Part shown: positions 16,597-25,331 of the stretch, one piece after another
How the letters are laid out: every line of letters starts with the position of its first letter
How positions within the stretch are numbered: the stretch's first letter is position 1
NCBI GenBank assembly: GCA_030655775.1
Contig: JAUSPI010000190.1
Span: 1-32,143, forward strand
Source: Syntrophales bacterium
GTDB taxonomy: Bacteria > Desulfobacterota > Syntrophia > Syntrophales > JADFWA01
Reading direction: 5' to 3'
DNA length: 32,143 nt
The notes under the pieces: model-generated
What the model was told of the DNA's origin: nothing
Seen by the model: the letters and a program-made list of their open reading frames with translations, nothing else
Databases searched by the model: none
Translations under genes and position numbers: made by a program

Positions 16597-17688
16597 TTTA
16601 GACTTTAAACTTGAAACCTTCTTTTTCGGTTCATAAATACAAAATGGTTCCTCAGCCAGGTAGTCTCCCGTGATTTCATAAGCGCGTGCACGGCAACCGC
16701 CGCACACCTTAATAAATTCGCACCTGCCGCATTTCCCCTTGTACTTACTCAAATCCCTCAGATCAGTAAAAACAGGGGAATTATTCCAAACATCTTCCAA
16801 GCTTTTTTCTTTGAGTTGACCACAGTCAATCTCAAGAAAACCACAAGGCTGCACCTGCCCCGTATGGGAAATAAAACAGAACGAAATCCCCCCCATACAG
16901 CCTCTGGTCATGGCATTCAATGAATCTCTTTCTTCCCTTGATTCCGCCGGGGGTTCCTTTCTTCGCTGATGGAAAATGCGGAAGTAGTGAGGAGCGCAGG
17001 TAGCTTTGAGCTGAATCGGGCAAGTGAAACTCTGTTCATAAAACCAGTTCAACGTTTCTTCATAATCTTGCGGTTGTATCTCCTGATCAGCCATCTCTCT
17101 TCCCCTCCCTGTGGGTACAAGGAGAAAGATGTGGTGGGCGGCGGCACCCAGCCCGATGGCCAGATTCAGAATTTCCTGAATCTGATCCAGATTGACCCGG
17201 GTTATAGTGGTATTGATCTGAAATTCCATTCCGGCTTTTTTCATGGCTGTAATTCCGGCCATCGCTTCCTCAAAGGCGCCGGATACCCCGCGGAAGGCAT
17301 CATGACTTTCCGCATCCAGACCATCAATACTGATACTGACCCTTTTGATTCCTGATTCAAGCATCTTTACGGCAATTTCCTCGGTTACCAGTGTCCCGTT
17401 CGTGGCCAGCACCATACGCAACCCCTTTTTATCTCCATAAGAAGCAATCTCAAAGATATCCTCCCGCATGAGTGGTTCACCACCGGTCAGGATAATCACC
17501 GGTTTGCTGAAAGATGCTATGTTGTCAACGAGCTTCAAACATTGATCAGTGGTGAGTTCCCCTTCATAGGGGCCGTATTCTGATGAGGCCCGGCAGTGTA
17601 TACAGGAGAGGTTACAGCTCCTGGTTACTTCCCAGGCAATCATGCGAAGTGTAGGGGGTAAGATTAAAGATTGTTTATTTGAAACCAT
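16591..17688 (-). CDS. ahbD: Radical SAM heme synthase AhbD (Fe-coproporphyrin III decarboxylase)
   Basis: Final enzyme of the siroheme-dependent pathway, oxidatively decarboxylating two propionates of Fe-coproporphyrin III to make heme b. The radical SAM site is CNLSCIHC, with ILTGGEPLMRED following. The C-terminal SPASM-like region binds extra Fe-S clusters (CMGGISFC; PCGFLEIDC; CGRCEFIKVCGGCRARAYEITGDYLAEEPFC). I chose the ATG at 17688 (365 aa, beginning MVSNKQSL); a TTG at 17736 would add 16 residues encoded by repeat-like DNA. The last codons (VSSLKSKC) are read from the dispersed TTTAAAGTCTAAA repeat. It lies directly after hemB. AhbD rather than AhbC is inferred from the Cys pattern and YEITGDYLAEEP. 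Confidence 0.9.
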   Translation of the reverse strand: MVSNKQSLILPPTLRMIAWEVTRSCNLSCIHCRASSEYGPYEGELTTDQCLKLVDNIASFSKPVIILTGGEPLMREDIFEIASYGDKKGLRMVLATNGTLVTEEIAVKMLESGIKRVSISIDGLDAESHDAFRGVSGAFEEAMAGITAMKKAGMEFQINTTITRVNLDQIQEILNLAIGLGAAAHHIFLLVPTGRGREMADQEIQPQDYEETLNWFYEQSFTCPIQLKATCAPHYFRIFHQRRKEPPAESREERDSLNAMTRGCMGGISFCFISHTGQVQPCGFLEIDCGQLKEKSLEDVWNNSPVFTDLRDLSKYKGKCGRCEFIKVCGGCRARAYEITGDYLAEEPFCIYEPKKKVSSLKSKC

Positions 17689-17754
17689 TACTGATAACCC
17701 TATCAGGCAGGGATAAACCCCGCCCCTAATCTTCAAAACTTTAAACTCGAAACT

Positions 17755-18726
17755 CTAAACCAGCAGTTTCGCCGCATCCCGGGCGAAATAGGTGATAATA
17801 ATATCCGCCCCCGCCCTCTTTATTGATGTGAGGGATTCCATCATCGCCGTTTCTTCATCCAGCCAGCCAAGATTTGCAGCAGCCTTGATCATAGCAAACT
17901 CCCCGCTGACATTGTAGGCCGCTATCGGCAGGTCAAATTCCTCCTTAGCCCTGTAGATAATATCGAGATAAAGAAGCGCAGGCTTAATCATAATAATATC
18001 TGCGCCCTCTTCAACATCGAGGGTTATCTCCCGGATAGCCTCATCGGAATTGGCCGGATCCATCTGGTATGATTTCCTGTCCCCAAATTGCGGTGCACCT
18101 TCGGCGGCTTCGCGAAAGGGTCCGTAAAAGCATGAGGCATACTTGGCTGAATAGGCCATAATGGGAAGGGCATCATATCCTTCCTCATCGAGGGCATCCC
18201 TGATTGCCCCGACACCGCCGTCCATCATACCGGAAGGGGCTATCATATCCGCACCGGCCTTCGCCTGAGACAGGGCTGTTTCTGCGAGGATTTCCAGGGT
18301 GGCATCATTGTCCACATCGTTGTCTTTAATAGTGCCGCAATGACCGTGGCTGGTATATTCACAGAGACATACGTCACAAATTACAATGATATCAGGCACC
18401 TTCTCCTTAATTTTCCTTGTTGCCTGCTGGATAATCCCATCGTCGGCAAATGCACCTGAACCGACTTCGTCTTTCTTGTCGGGAATGCCGAAAAGAAGTA
18501 CCGCGGGAATACCGACATCTTTTGTTTTTTGCACTTCTTTCACCAGATGATCGACAGACATCTGAAAATTGCCCGGCATGGAGTTGATAGGTTTCTTGAC
18601 ATTACGGCCAGAGGTTACAAAGAGGGGATAAACAAGGTCATCAACGGATAATTGTGTCTCCCGTATCATCCTCCTGAAATTTGCGTTTTTCCTCAATCTC
18701 CTTGGCCTGTAAACTGGATAATACAT
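17755..18726 (-). CDS. hemB: Delta-aminolevulinic acid dehydratase (porphobilinogen synthase)
   Basis: Condenses two 5-aminolevulinate molecules to porphobilinogen. The 323 aa length is typical. The Zn-binding cysteine cluster [15 protein letters not shown] shows the zinc-dependent type. The two Schiff-base lysines are in [15 protein letters not shown] and [10 protein letters not shown], and [17 protein letters not shown] is also conserved. AGGAG lies 6 nt before the ATG. It is downstream of ahbC with element A between, and upstream of ahbD. Its TAG stop sits within the repeated GTTTAGAGTTTCGAG sequence. Confidence 0.97.
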   Translation of the reverse strand: MYYPVYRPRRLRKNANFRRMIRETQLSVDDLVYPLFVTSGRNVKKPINSMPGNFQMSVDHLVKEVQKTKDVGIPAVLLFGIPDKKDEVGSGAFADDGIIQQATRKIKEKVPDIIVICDVCLCEYTSHGHCGTIKDNDVDNDATLEILAETALSQAKAGADMIAPSGMMDGGVGAIRDALDEEGYDALPIMAYSAKYASCFYGPFREAAEGAPQFGDRKSYQMDPANSDEAIREITLDVEEGADIIMIKPALLYLDIIYRAKEEFDLPIAAYNVSGEFAMIKAAANLGWLDEETAMMESLTSIKRAGADIIITYFARDAAKLLV

Positions 18727-18740
18727 GGTCTCACTCCTGA

Positions 18741-18786
18741 GTTTAAAGTTTCGAGTTTAAAGTTTAAAGTCTAAAGCTTGAAGTTC
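18741..18786. repeat. Short AT repeat cluster (TTTAAAGT words)
   Basis: Tandem variants of GTTTAAAGTTTCGAG and TTTAAAGTCTAAAGC occur just upstream of hemB. The same words recur at 16341-16356, 16598-16618, 17732-17756 and 19029-19048, always at gene borders of the heme run. No coding role is seen here. Confidence 0.6.
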
Positions 18787-18811
18787 ATTTATGTTTGTTT
18801 CCTTTGATACT

Positions 18812-19022
18812 TGATGTATTTGTAAAAAGCCACTTTTCTTCGCTCAGAACCATTTTGGGGATGCTGTTATTGCCCGGCTAAAAATCTAAAACTCGTGCTA
18901 ACGCACTCAAACAGTTAGATTTTCTTAACGCCGGTCACTACCACCATCTTTTCCCCAAAATGCTTGAATGACTTGCGTGATTCTTCGAATGCGCTTCGAA
19001 AAAACTTTTTACGAATACATCA
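18812..19022. mobile_element. MITE-like element A, copy 2 (211 bp, TSD TACT)
   Basis: The left end TGATGTATTTGTAAAAAG and the right end (reverse complement TGATGTATTCGTAAAAAG) match at 17 of 18 positions. TACT flanks it at 18808-18811 and 19023-19026, a perfect 4-bp target duplication. It has the same length and hairpin layout as the copy at 15041-15251, with the central ~105 bp almost identical. The ends differ between copies, yet left and right change together. It has no open frame. It separates ahbC from hemB. Confidence 0.92.
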
Positions 19023-19038
19023 TACTTGAATTTAGACT

Positions 19039-20220
19039 TTAAACTTTTATTTCCTCATCTGTCAGATAACAGGCCGGGTCAGGTGTCCAGATGTCACCTG
19101 ATGCCGCCTCAGACCTCGCCCGAAAATTGCCCCCGCAGATATCGAGCCAGCGGCAGGTTGCGCATCTCCCCTTCACGTGAGGTTTTTTATCTTTCAATTT
19201 TGCCATCAATTCATTTGATGTATCCAGCCATATCTCACTGAAGGGACGTTTTCTGACATTACCGAAGGACACATTTCTCCAGAACTGGTCTGCGTGGACC
19301 TCACCATCCCAGCTCACACACCCGATACCATTTCCGGAACTGTTTCCCTCATTCATCATGAGAAGCTCAAAGACTTCGCCGGCTCTTTGGGGGTCTTCCT
19401 TTAACAAGCGCAAATATACATAAGGGCCATCGGCATGGTTGTCCACGGTGAGTATCTCTTTTTCCATTCCACGATGAAAAAGATCTCTTGTCCTGTCCAT
19501 GATAATATCTACCACTTTTCTCGTTTCATCGTGGGACAGATCTTCATCAATCAACTCGGAGCCGCGTCCCGCATAGACGAGGTGATAAAAACATGCCCGG
19601 GGGATTTCTCTTTCCTCAATGAAGTCAAAAATGGAAGGGATTTCGGAGGAATTTTTCCTGCTTATGGTAAAGCGCACTCCCACCTTTATACCCTCATCCT
19701 GGCAGAGCCTGATTCCTTTCAGGGTGGCATCAAAAGCCCCACTAACCCCCCTGAACCTGTCATGTGTTTCCTTCATTCCATCGAGGCTCACGCCAACATA
19801 GGAAAGGCCGATTTCTCCAAAGATCTTTGCCAGGTTTTTTGTCATCAGTGTGCCGTTTGTTGAAATCACTGCCCGCATACCCTTATCCACAGCGAACCGG
19901 ATAAGCTCGGGAAGATCCTTTCTTATCAATGGTTCACCGCCGGAAAAGAGAATAACCGGACATCCGAACGAGGCAAGGTCAGATATCAGTTCTTTCCCTT
20001 CATCGGTATTCAATTCATCGCTGTAGCGTATATTTTGAGAACTCGAGTAACAGTGGATGCATTTAAGGTTGCATCTTCTGGTTGCATTCCAGACGACCAC
20101 AGGCTTCTTGTCAATGGAAAACTGGAGGAGATGTGAAGGAAGATCCTCGGAGTCCCTCCCATAACGAAGGACATCTGATGGCTCCACAGCCCCGCAATAT
20201 AGCTTTGAAATTCCAATCAT
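19039..20220 (-). CDS. ahbC: Radical SAM 12,18-didecarboxysiroheme deacetylase AhbC
   Basis: Removes the two acetate side chains of didecarboxysiroheme to give Fe-coproporphyrin III. The 393 aa open with GISKLYCG and then VVWNATRRCNLKCIHCYSSS, the radical SAM CxxxCxxC site, followed by ILFSGGEPLIRKDLPEL. The C-terminal cluster region is CVSWDGEVHADQFW...CATCRWLDICGGNFRARSEAASGDIWTPDPAC. The NLKCIHCYSSS and HADQFW motifs fit AhbC better than AhbD. Its ATG overlaps the TGA of the cobA-hemD gene by four bases (ATGA), indicating translational coupling. Element A follows its stop codon. Confidence 0.93.
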   Translation of the reverse strand: MIGISKLYCGAVEPSDVLRYGRDSEDLPSHLLQFSIDKKPVVVWNATRRCNLKCIHCYSSSQNIRYSDELNTDEGKELISDLASFGCPVILFSGGEPLIRKDLPELIRFAVDKGMRAVISTNGTLMTKNLAKIFGEIGLSYVGVSLDGMKETHDRFRGVSGAFDATLKGIRLCQDEGIKVGVRFTISRKNSSEIPSIFDFIEEREIPRACFYHLVYAGRGSELIDEDLSHDETRKVVDIIMDRTRDLFHRGMEKEILTVDNHADGPYVYLRLLKEDPQRAGEVFELLMMNEGNSSGNGIGCVSWDGEVHADQFWRNVSFGNVRKRPFSEIWLDTSNELMAKLKDKKPHVKGRCATCRWLDICGGNFRARSEAASGDIWTPDPACYLTDEEIKV

Positions 20221-21731
20221 AATCTAAAATCCTCAATCAGTGCATCTACAAGGCCGGAAATAGTATATGTCTCCGGCATGATGTCGGTCTTGAACCCGAG
20301 TTTTTCCGTGGCAGCGGCCGTCACAGGCCCTATGCACGCTGTCTTTATGCTTTCGGGAAGACGGAAGTCCTCTCCCATAATATTCAGGAAGTTAATCGCA
20401 GTGGAAGGACTGGTGAAGGTAATGACGTCAACCTTGTTTTGCTCTATCAATTCACAAAGCTCTGTCCTGTCTCTTCCCGAACTAACTGTTCTGTAAGCTA
20501 CCGCGACGTCTACGTTTGCACCGAGTTTTGAAAGGCCCTCCGGAATGACGTCACTGGCAATTTCCGCCCTCGGCAGGAGAATGTTCTTGTCCCTGATTTT
20601 CTGTTCCTGAAATTTTTCCAGAACAGCTTCGGATGTGTAATCATCGGGGATGATATCGATGCGGATCCCGTAATTTTCCACGGCAGCAGAGGTAGCGGGT
20701 CCTATGGCACATATCCTGATTCCCTTGAGGTCTCTTATGTCCTTATTCAAATCATCAAGGCGCTTGAAGAAAAACTTAACCCCGTTTACACTGGTAAATA
20801 CAATCCAGTGGTATTTTTCTATATTTTCTATCGCCCGGTCCAGATCATCGAAATTGTCGGGCGGCATAATCTTTATCGTGGGGCAATAGATAACTCGAGC
20901 CCCCGCTCTATGCAAGATATCTGCAAATTCTCCTGCCTGTTCCACGGGTCTCGTAATGACGACTCCTTTACCGAAGAGGGGCTTCTTTTCAAACCAGTTC
21001 AGGGATTCTCTCAAATTTACCACATTTCCTACGACAAATATCGCCGGGGGTGAAAAATTTTTTTCTTCCGCTATCTCTACTATATTTCGAAGAGTTCCCG
21101 TCAGGGTTTCTTGATCCGCCGTTGTTCCCCACCTTATCAGGGCAGCCGGTGTCTCTGAAGCCCTCCCGTTGCCGACCAGGTTTTCCACGATATGCCTCAA
21201 GTTCTTGACACCCATCAAGAAAACAACGGTTCCGATAGCGGAGATGCTCTCCCAGTCTATATCGCTTATACCCTTTGTAGGATCTTCATGACCGGTTACA
21301 AAGGCAACTGTGGATGTATAATCCCGGTGTGTCAGGGGTATCCCTGCATAGGCGGGAACGGCTACTGCAGAGGTGACACCGGGAACCACCTCAAAAGGAA
21401 TACCTTCTTTTGAAAACATTTCTGCTTCTTCTCCACCCCTTCCGAAGATAAAGGGATCTCCCCCTTTAAGTCTGGCAACGACATTCCCGCTTTTTGCCTC
21501 CTTTACAAGGAGATTATTCAGTTCATCCTGGGCAATGGTATGGTTTCCGCCCTTTTTACCCACGTAGACCAGCCGGGCATTTTCCGCCGTATGGTTGAGA
21601 AGTTCACTGCTGACAAGATAATCATAGAAAACTACGTTGGCCTCCTGCAGGTATTGTAACCCTCTGACCGTCATAAGCCCGGGATCTCCTGGTCCAGCAC
21701 CGATAATATATATCTTGCCCATCTTCTTCAT
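20217..21731 (-). CDS. cobA-hemD: Fused uroporphyrinogen-III methyltransferase / uroporphyrinogen-III synthase
   Basis: A two-enzyme protein: HemD closes hydroxymethylbilane to uroporphyrinogen III, and CobA methylates that to precorrin-2, sending flux to siroheme. Residues about 5-245 are the SAM methyltransferase ([66 protein letters not shown]). Residues about 255-504 are the synthase ([62 protein letters not shown]). The 504 aa length is normal for this fusion, common in Desulfobacterota and clostridia. It lies between hemC and ahbC. The N-terminal part does not include the CysG dehydrogenase/ferrochelatase domain. Confidence 0.96.
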   Translation of the reverse strand: MKKMGKIYIIGAGPGDPGLMTVRGLQYLQEANVVFYDYLVSSELLNHTAENARLVYVGKKGGNHTIAQDELNNLLVKEAKSGNVVARLKGGDPFIFGRGGEEAEMFSKEGIPFEVVPGVTSAVAVPAYAGIPLTHRDYTSTVAFVTGHEDPTKGISDIDWESISAIGTVVFLMGVKNLRHIVENLVGNGRASETPAALIRWGTTADQETLTGTLRNIVEIAEEKNFSPPAIFVVGNVVNLRESLNWFEKKPLFGKGVVITRPVEQAGEFADILHRAGARVIYCPTIKIMPPDNFDDLDRAIENIEKYHWIVFTSVNGVKFFFKRLDDLNKDIRDLKGIRICAIGPATSAAVENYGIRIDIIPDDYTSEAVLEKFQEQKIRDKNILLPRAEIASDVIPEGLSKLGANVDVAVAYRTVSSGRDRTELCELIEQNKVDVITFTSPSTAINFLNIMGEDFRLPESIKTACIGPVTAAATEKLGFKTDIMPETYTISGLVDALIEDFRL

Positions 21732-21876
21732 TAGTTTAAGACTCCGTTTTTAGCACACTGCATTGCTTTCGGTTATTGTTGCGTTAAAAACCTTAGTATT
21801 TCTAAAACAGGGGAATTTAGCTGTCATTTCTTATAATGTAGGGTTAAAGCCCTGTGTAGCGCTGATAGCTGATCGC

Positions 21877-22803
21877 TTATATATTGTATATTTCTTCCAG
21901 TATTGCCCGACCGCCTCTTGACGATATTCTTTCGGCTAATATCTTCCCCAGCTCTTCCCAATCATTACTGCTTCCCCTGACTTCGTCATCCACTATAGTC
22001 CTGCCATCAAGACTTCCCACAAGGCCTCTTAAAATTAACTCATCGTCCTGTTGTTTACCGAAGGCCGCTATCGGCACCTGACATCCTCCCCCCAATTGTG
22101 TTAAAAAAGCCCTCTCGGCCATAACTTCAATCGACGATGAGCTGTGATTGAGAAAGGAGACAATGTCTCTTATTTCTTCATCATCCTTTCGCAGTTCTAT
22201 ACCAAGTGCGCCCTGTCCGGGGGAGGGGACCATTACTGCGATGGGGATGAATTGAGAGATACTCTCTGCCCATCCCATACGTTTCATCCCGGCCGCTGCA
22301 ACCACCACGCCATCAAGATCATCTGTTTTTAGCTTTTTTATTCTCGTGTCCAGATTACCCCGGATAGAAACTATTTTGATATCCGGCATTAAATTACGCA
22401 GTTGTAATGCCCTTCTGAGGGAACCTGTACCTATCCGGGCCCCGGTTGGCAGATCCTCTAATTTTCCGTTTTCCCTTGATATCAGAACATCTCTGGGATC
22501 CTCTCTTTCGGTCACGACTCCTATTTCTAACTCTTCCGGAAGTTCTGTGGGAACATCCTTCATACTGTGCACAGCAATCGCAATGTCGCCTTTAAGGAGC
22601 GCTTCTTCAATTTCCTTGACAAAAACACCCTTCCCCCCGATATTGGCCAAAGAAATATTTTGCATCCTGTCTCCCTTTGTTTTGATTACGGAAATCTCCG
22701 TAATCATGTCAGGGTATTTCTCTTTCAGCCTGTCGGCCACCCAGTGTGCCTGTTTCAACGCCAGATTACTTCCGCGTGTTCCTATTCTTAGAATTTCCTT
22801 AAT
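21877..22803 (-). CDS. hemC: Porphobilinogen deaminase (hydroxymethylbilane synthase), ATT start
   Basis: Polymerises four porphobilinogens to hydroxymethylbilane. The family N-terminus ILRIGTRGSNLALKQAHW is present in frame but upstream of the first usual start codon (a TTG inside that motif). A TGA lies two codons before the motif, and the only plausible initiator after it is ATT at 22801-22803, 5 nt after a strong GGAGGT. This gives 308 aa, the normal length. The dipyrromethane cofactor cysteine is in GGCQVPIAAFG, and KDVPTELPEEL and GTGSLRRALQL are typical. Two hairpins lie in the leader. It is downstream of hemA. Confidence 0.94.
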   Translation of the reverse strand: MKEILRIGTRGSNLALKQAHWVADRLKEKYPDMITEISVIKTKGDRMQNISLANIGGKGVFVKEIEEALLKGDIAIAVHSMKDVPTELPEELEIGVVTEREDPRDVLISRENGKLEDLPTGARIGTGSLRRALQLRNLMPDIKIVSIRGNLDTRIKKLKTDDLDGVVVAAAGMKRMGWAESISQFIPIAVMVPSPGQGALGIELRKDDEEIRDIVSFLNHSSSSIEVMAERAFLTQLGGGCQVPIAAFGKQQDDELILRGLVGSLDGRTIVDDEVRGSSNDWEELGKILAERISSRGGRAILEEIYNI

Positions 22804-22830
22804 GTGTCACCTCCGTTCCCCCTCCCCTAA

Positions 22831-22849
22831 CCCCTCCTACCAGGAGGGG
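22831..22849. promoter_or_regulatory. GC-rich hairpin in the hemC leader
   Basis: CCCCTCCT (22831-22838) pairs perfectly with AGGAGGGG (22842-22849) around a 3-nt loop, about 20 nt upstream of the hemC ribosome binding site on the minus strand. The AGGAGGGG arm is itself Shine-Dalgarno-like, so the fold could influence initiation at the unusual ATT start. The structure is seen; the role is inferred. Confidence 0.5.
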
Positions 22850-22867
22850 CACCCAGAAGGTCTCTTT

Positions 22868-22893
22868 GCACGGACAAACAAGTTTGTCCATGC
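22868..22893. repeat. Near-perfect palindrome between hemA and hemC
   Basis: GGACAAAC-AA-GTTTGTCC (22872-22889) is a perfect inverted repeat, extended outward by GCA/TGC with one mismatch pair. It could be an operator or a dispersed palindromic repeat. It lies in the 126-bp hemA-hemC gap, on the minus strand ahead of the leader hairpin. Confidence 0.55.
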
Positions 22894-22929
22894 CACCCTT
22901 CCATTCTTAAGGGAAAAGATAAAGATGGA

Positions 22930-24198
22930 TCAGTCGTCATCTAATCTGAATAATCTTCTGATAGCCGCTATGTAAGGAGCGGCACCGTCATTTTGACTTT
23001 CCTCCTTAAGACCTGTTATAGGATCATGGAGCATTTTATTTGTCACAGAAGAAATCAGGATTTTTATGTTTTTCTTTTCCTCTTCACCTAAATTCCTCAT
23101 CCAGGAAGCTGATTTTTGCAGTTCACTCTCAGTAATCTCATCCGCTTTTTCTCTGAGAGAAACGATGGTTGGAACTGCTTCGAGCGTCTTGAGCCATCCA
23201 GAAAATTTAAGAACCTCCTCATCTATAATTGTCTCGGCTTTTTCGGCCTCTCTCATCCTGACGTTTATGTTTTCATCAACAATTTCCTGGAGATTATCGA
23301 TATTATAAAGATAAACATTGTCTATTGTGTTCACCTCGGGATCGATGTCCCTCGGTACTGCTATGTCAATCAAGAACATTAATCTGTTCTTGCGTCTGCG
23401 CAATGCGGAGGAGATTATTGCTTTTCCGATAATATAACCGGGCGCGCCTGTAGAGCTGATTACTATATCCACTTCCTTGAGTTTTTCTTCAAGAAGGTCA
23501 AAACTTATTGGTGTGCCATGAAAATCATCCGCCAGCTTCACAGCCTGCCCGTAGGTTCTATTGGCCACAATAATCTTGGAAACCCCATTGCTCATCAAAT
23601 GTTTTGCTGCCAGTTCTGACATCTCGCCGGCGCCAACAAGAAGAATGGTTTTCCCCCTGAGATCTCCAAGTATCTTTTTTGCCAGCTTTACTGCTGCAAA
23701 ACTTACTGAAACAGCATTACTGGAAATACCGGTTTCCGTCCTTACCCTCTTTGCCACTCGGAAGGCATGGTGAAGCAGCTTATTCAGAATAACTCCCGAC
23801 GAGCCATGTTCTACACAGCGGCGATAAGCATCTTTGACCTGTCCCAGTATCTGTGGTTCTCCCATGACCATGGAATCAATACTCGAAGCCACCCGGAACA
23901 AATGTCTTACCGCATCATCGCTGTGATAAATATAAAGGCATTTTTCCAGCTCTTTTGAAGATAAATTACCGAGAGAAAAAATGACGGATTTTAAGTTTTC
24001 TACGGCAGAATGAATGTCCGACACACCTGCAAGCACCTCCACGCGGTTGCAGGTAGAAAGAAACAAACTCTCACGTATCTGCGGGACTCTCATTATTTCT
24101 ACCAGAGGCCGGTCGTTGTCCTCGCAGTTAATGGAAAGCTTCTCCCTTATTTCCACAGGAGCTGTCCGGTGATTTATCCCAATCAATATTATGTTCAT
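22930..24198 (-). CDS. hemA: Glutamyl-tRNA reductase
   Basis: First committed enzyme of the C5 tetrapyrrole route, reducing glutamyl-tRNA to glutamate-1-semialdehyde with NADPH. I start it at the ATG (MNIILIGINHRTAPVEIREKL, 422 aa); a GTG two codons upstream is also open. The active-site cysteine is in LSTCNRVEV, GSSGVILNKLLHHAFRVAKRVRTET-type helices follow, and ILLVGAGEMSELAAKHL is the NADPH-binding loop. The C-terminal dimerisation helix region is complete. The gene is downstream of a CcsA-like gene and upstream of hemC, a common order. Glutamate-1-semialdehyde aminotransferase is not in the window. Confidence 0.96.
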   Translation of the reverse strand: MNIILIGINHRTAPVEIREKLSINCEDNDRPLVEIMRVPQIRESLFLSTCNRVEVLAGVSDIHSAVENLKSVIFSLGNLSSKELEKCLYIYHSDDAVRHLFRVASSIDSMVMGEPQILGQVKDAYRRCVEHGSSGVILNKLLHHAFRVAKRVRTETGISSNAVSVSFAAVKLAKKILGDLRGKTILLVGAGEMSELAAKHLMSNGVSKIIVANRTYGQAVKLADDFHGTPISFDLLEEKLKEVDIVISSTGAPGYIIGKAIISSALRRRKNRLMFLIDIAVPRDIDPEVNTIDNVYLYNIDNLQEIVDENINVRMREAEKAETIIDEEVLKFSGWLKTLEAVPTIVSLREKADEITESELQKSASWMRNLGEEEKKNIKILISSVTNKMLHDPITGLKEESQNDGAAPYIAAIRRLFRLDDD

Positions 24199-24273
24199 TA
24201 GCACAAAAATAGAATCCAGAAATCAGGAGTCAGAACAAAAAGATTATATTGATAATATATTCCGATTTCCTTC

Positions 24274-24410
24274 TGAACTGAACAGCGAGCGCATTTCCCG
24301 CTGCTTGTGGCGGGGTTAGCGAGCGAATAAAATCAACAATTCTTCAAAGAAGAATAACGTCAGTAATTTTCCTTAACAGTCGGAGATTCCCCGCAGCAAG
24401 CTGAGGGGAG
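24274..24410. repeat. Interspersed repeat C, copy 1, in the ccsA-hemA gap
   Basis: TGAACTGAACAGCGAGCGCATT begins at 24274 and leads into a CCCGCTGCTTGTGGCGGGG hairpin and GTTAGCGAGCGAATAAA. The same arrangement is found at 28521-28600. A second hairpin word, AGTCGGAGATTCCCCGC near 24378-24394, matches the start of the partial copy at 28815. No open frame spans it. Confidence 0.7.
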
Positions 24411-24445
24411 CTTTAATTCTGGATTCTGGCTCCTGAAATTTATTC

Positions 24446-25261
24446 TTACATAAACCTGTGTGATGTTATAAAAAACATGTTCACTCCAACAAAAGCAAAA
24501 AGCAAAATTAAGAAAGCAACAATGGAAAAAAGGGCAACTTTTCTACCCTTCCATCCTATGGCAAGTCTTTGGTGTAATAAAAGGGCATAGAATATCCAGG
24601 CAAACAGTGTCCATATCTGTTTTGGGTCCCACTGCCAGTGACTACCCCAGGCAGTCCGTGCCCAGATTGATCCGGCAATAATTCCCATTGTTAACATAGG
24701 GAAACCCCAGAGAAGACAGATGTGATTTACTCTGTCTAAATCCCGCAGCGAAGGCAGTAGCCTGCTATATCCACTAGACTTTTTATTTTTTATAAAATTT
24801 TCCTGAATCAGATACATAACACCGGCGCAACACGCAAGGGTGAAAAGAGCTTCACCTGAGACAGACAATATTACGTGAATAGTTACCAAGCGTCCCTGTA
24901 AGATGGACGATATGGAAACCTCCCCGCCTAATTGGACGGATGCCACCATCATGAGCAAGAAGGCAAGAGGTGACACAAAAGCGCCGAGAACCCTCGTTTT
25001 TGTCTTAACCTGGAAGGCAAGATAAGTGCCGGTTATTGTCCATGCAAAAAAAGAAAGGGAATCGTACAAATTGATAAATGGACTATGACCGGTTTCTATA
25101 CACCGGAAAAGAAAAGAAAACCCGTGTATAATAAAAGCCAGGACAAGAATCCATGTAGAAACCTTGGCCACAAAAACCCTCTTAACGAGAAGAGACGTGA
25201 TATATCCCAGAGTACTTATAAAATAAGCACAAAGAGCAATTTTAAATAATAAAACATCCAT
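24446..25261 (-). CDS. ccsA: CcsA/HemX-type cytochrome c biogenesis membrane protein
   Basis: Polytopic inner-membrane protein of the heme-handling family used in system II cytochrome c assembly. The 271 aa protein has about eight hydrophobic helices. The tryptophan-rich heme signature is clear: IWARTAWGSHWQWDPKQIWTLFAWIFYALLLHQR. Position just before hemA is common in Desulfobacterota, where such genes are annotated either CcsA/CcsB-like or HemX; the WGxxWxWDPK motif favours a CcsA role in heme export and ligation. No ResB/Ccs1 partner gene is seen nearby. The ATG has only a weak ribosome binding site. Confidence 0.9.
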   Translation of the reverse strand: MDVLLFKIALCAYFISTLGYITSLLVKRVFVAKVSTWILVLAFIIHGFSFLFRCIETGHSPFINLYDSLSFFAWTITGTYLAFQVKTKTRVLGAFVSPLAFLLMMVASVQLGGEVSISSILQGRLVTIHVILSVSGEALFTLACCAGVMYLIQENFIKNKKSSGYSRLLPSLRDLDRVNHICLLWGFPMLTMGIIAGSIWARTAWGSHWQWDPKQIWTLFAWIFYALLLHQRLAIGWKGRKVALFSIVAFLILLFAFVGVNMFFITSHRFM

Positions 25262-25331
25262 TGTTGTTTCTTTTTATGTCGAAAGATAGCTGCTTACTTT
25301 CAGCAGAATGCCTGCAATCTTTTTAGGAACC

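Noticed and set aside
22861-22900. TGGCAT on the minus strand as a sigma-54 promoter for hemC
   Set aside because: No GC dinucleotide at the required distance from the GG; the sequence is better explained by the palindrome.
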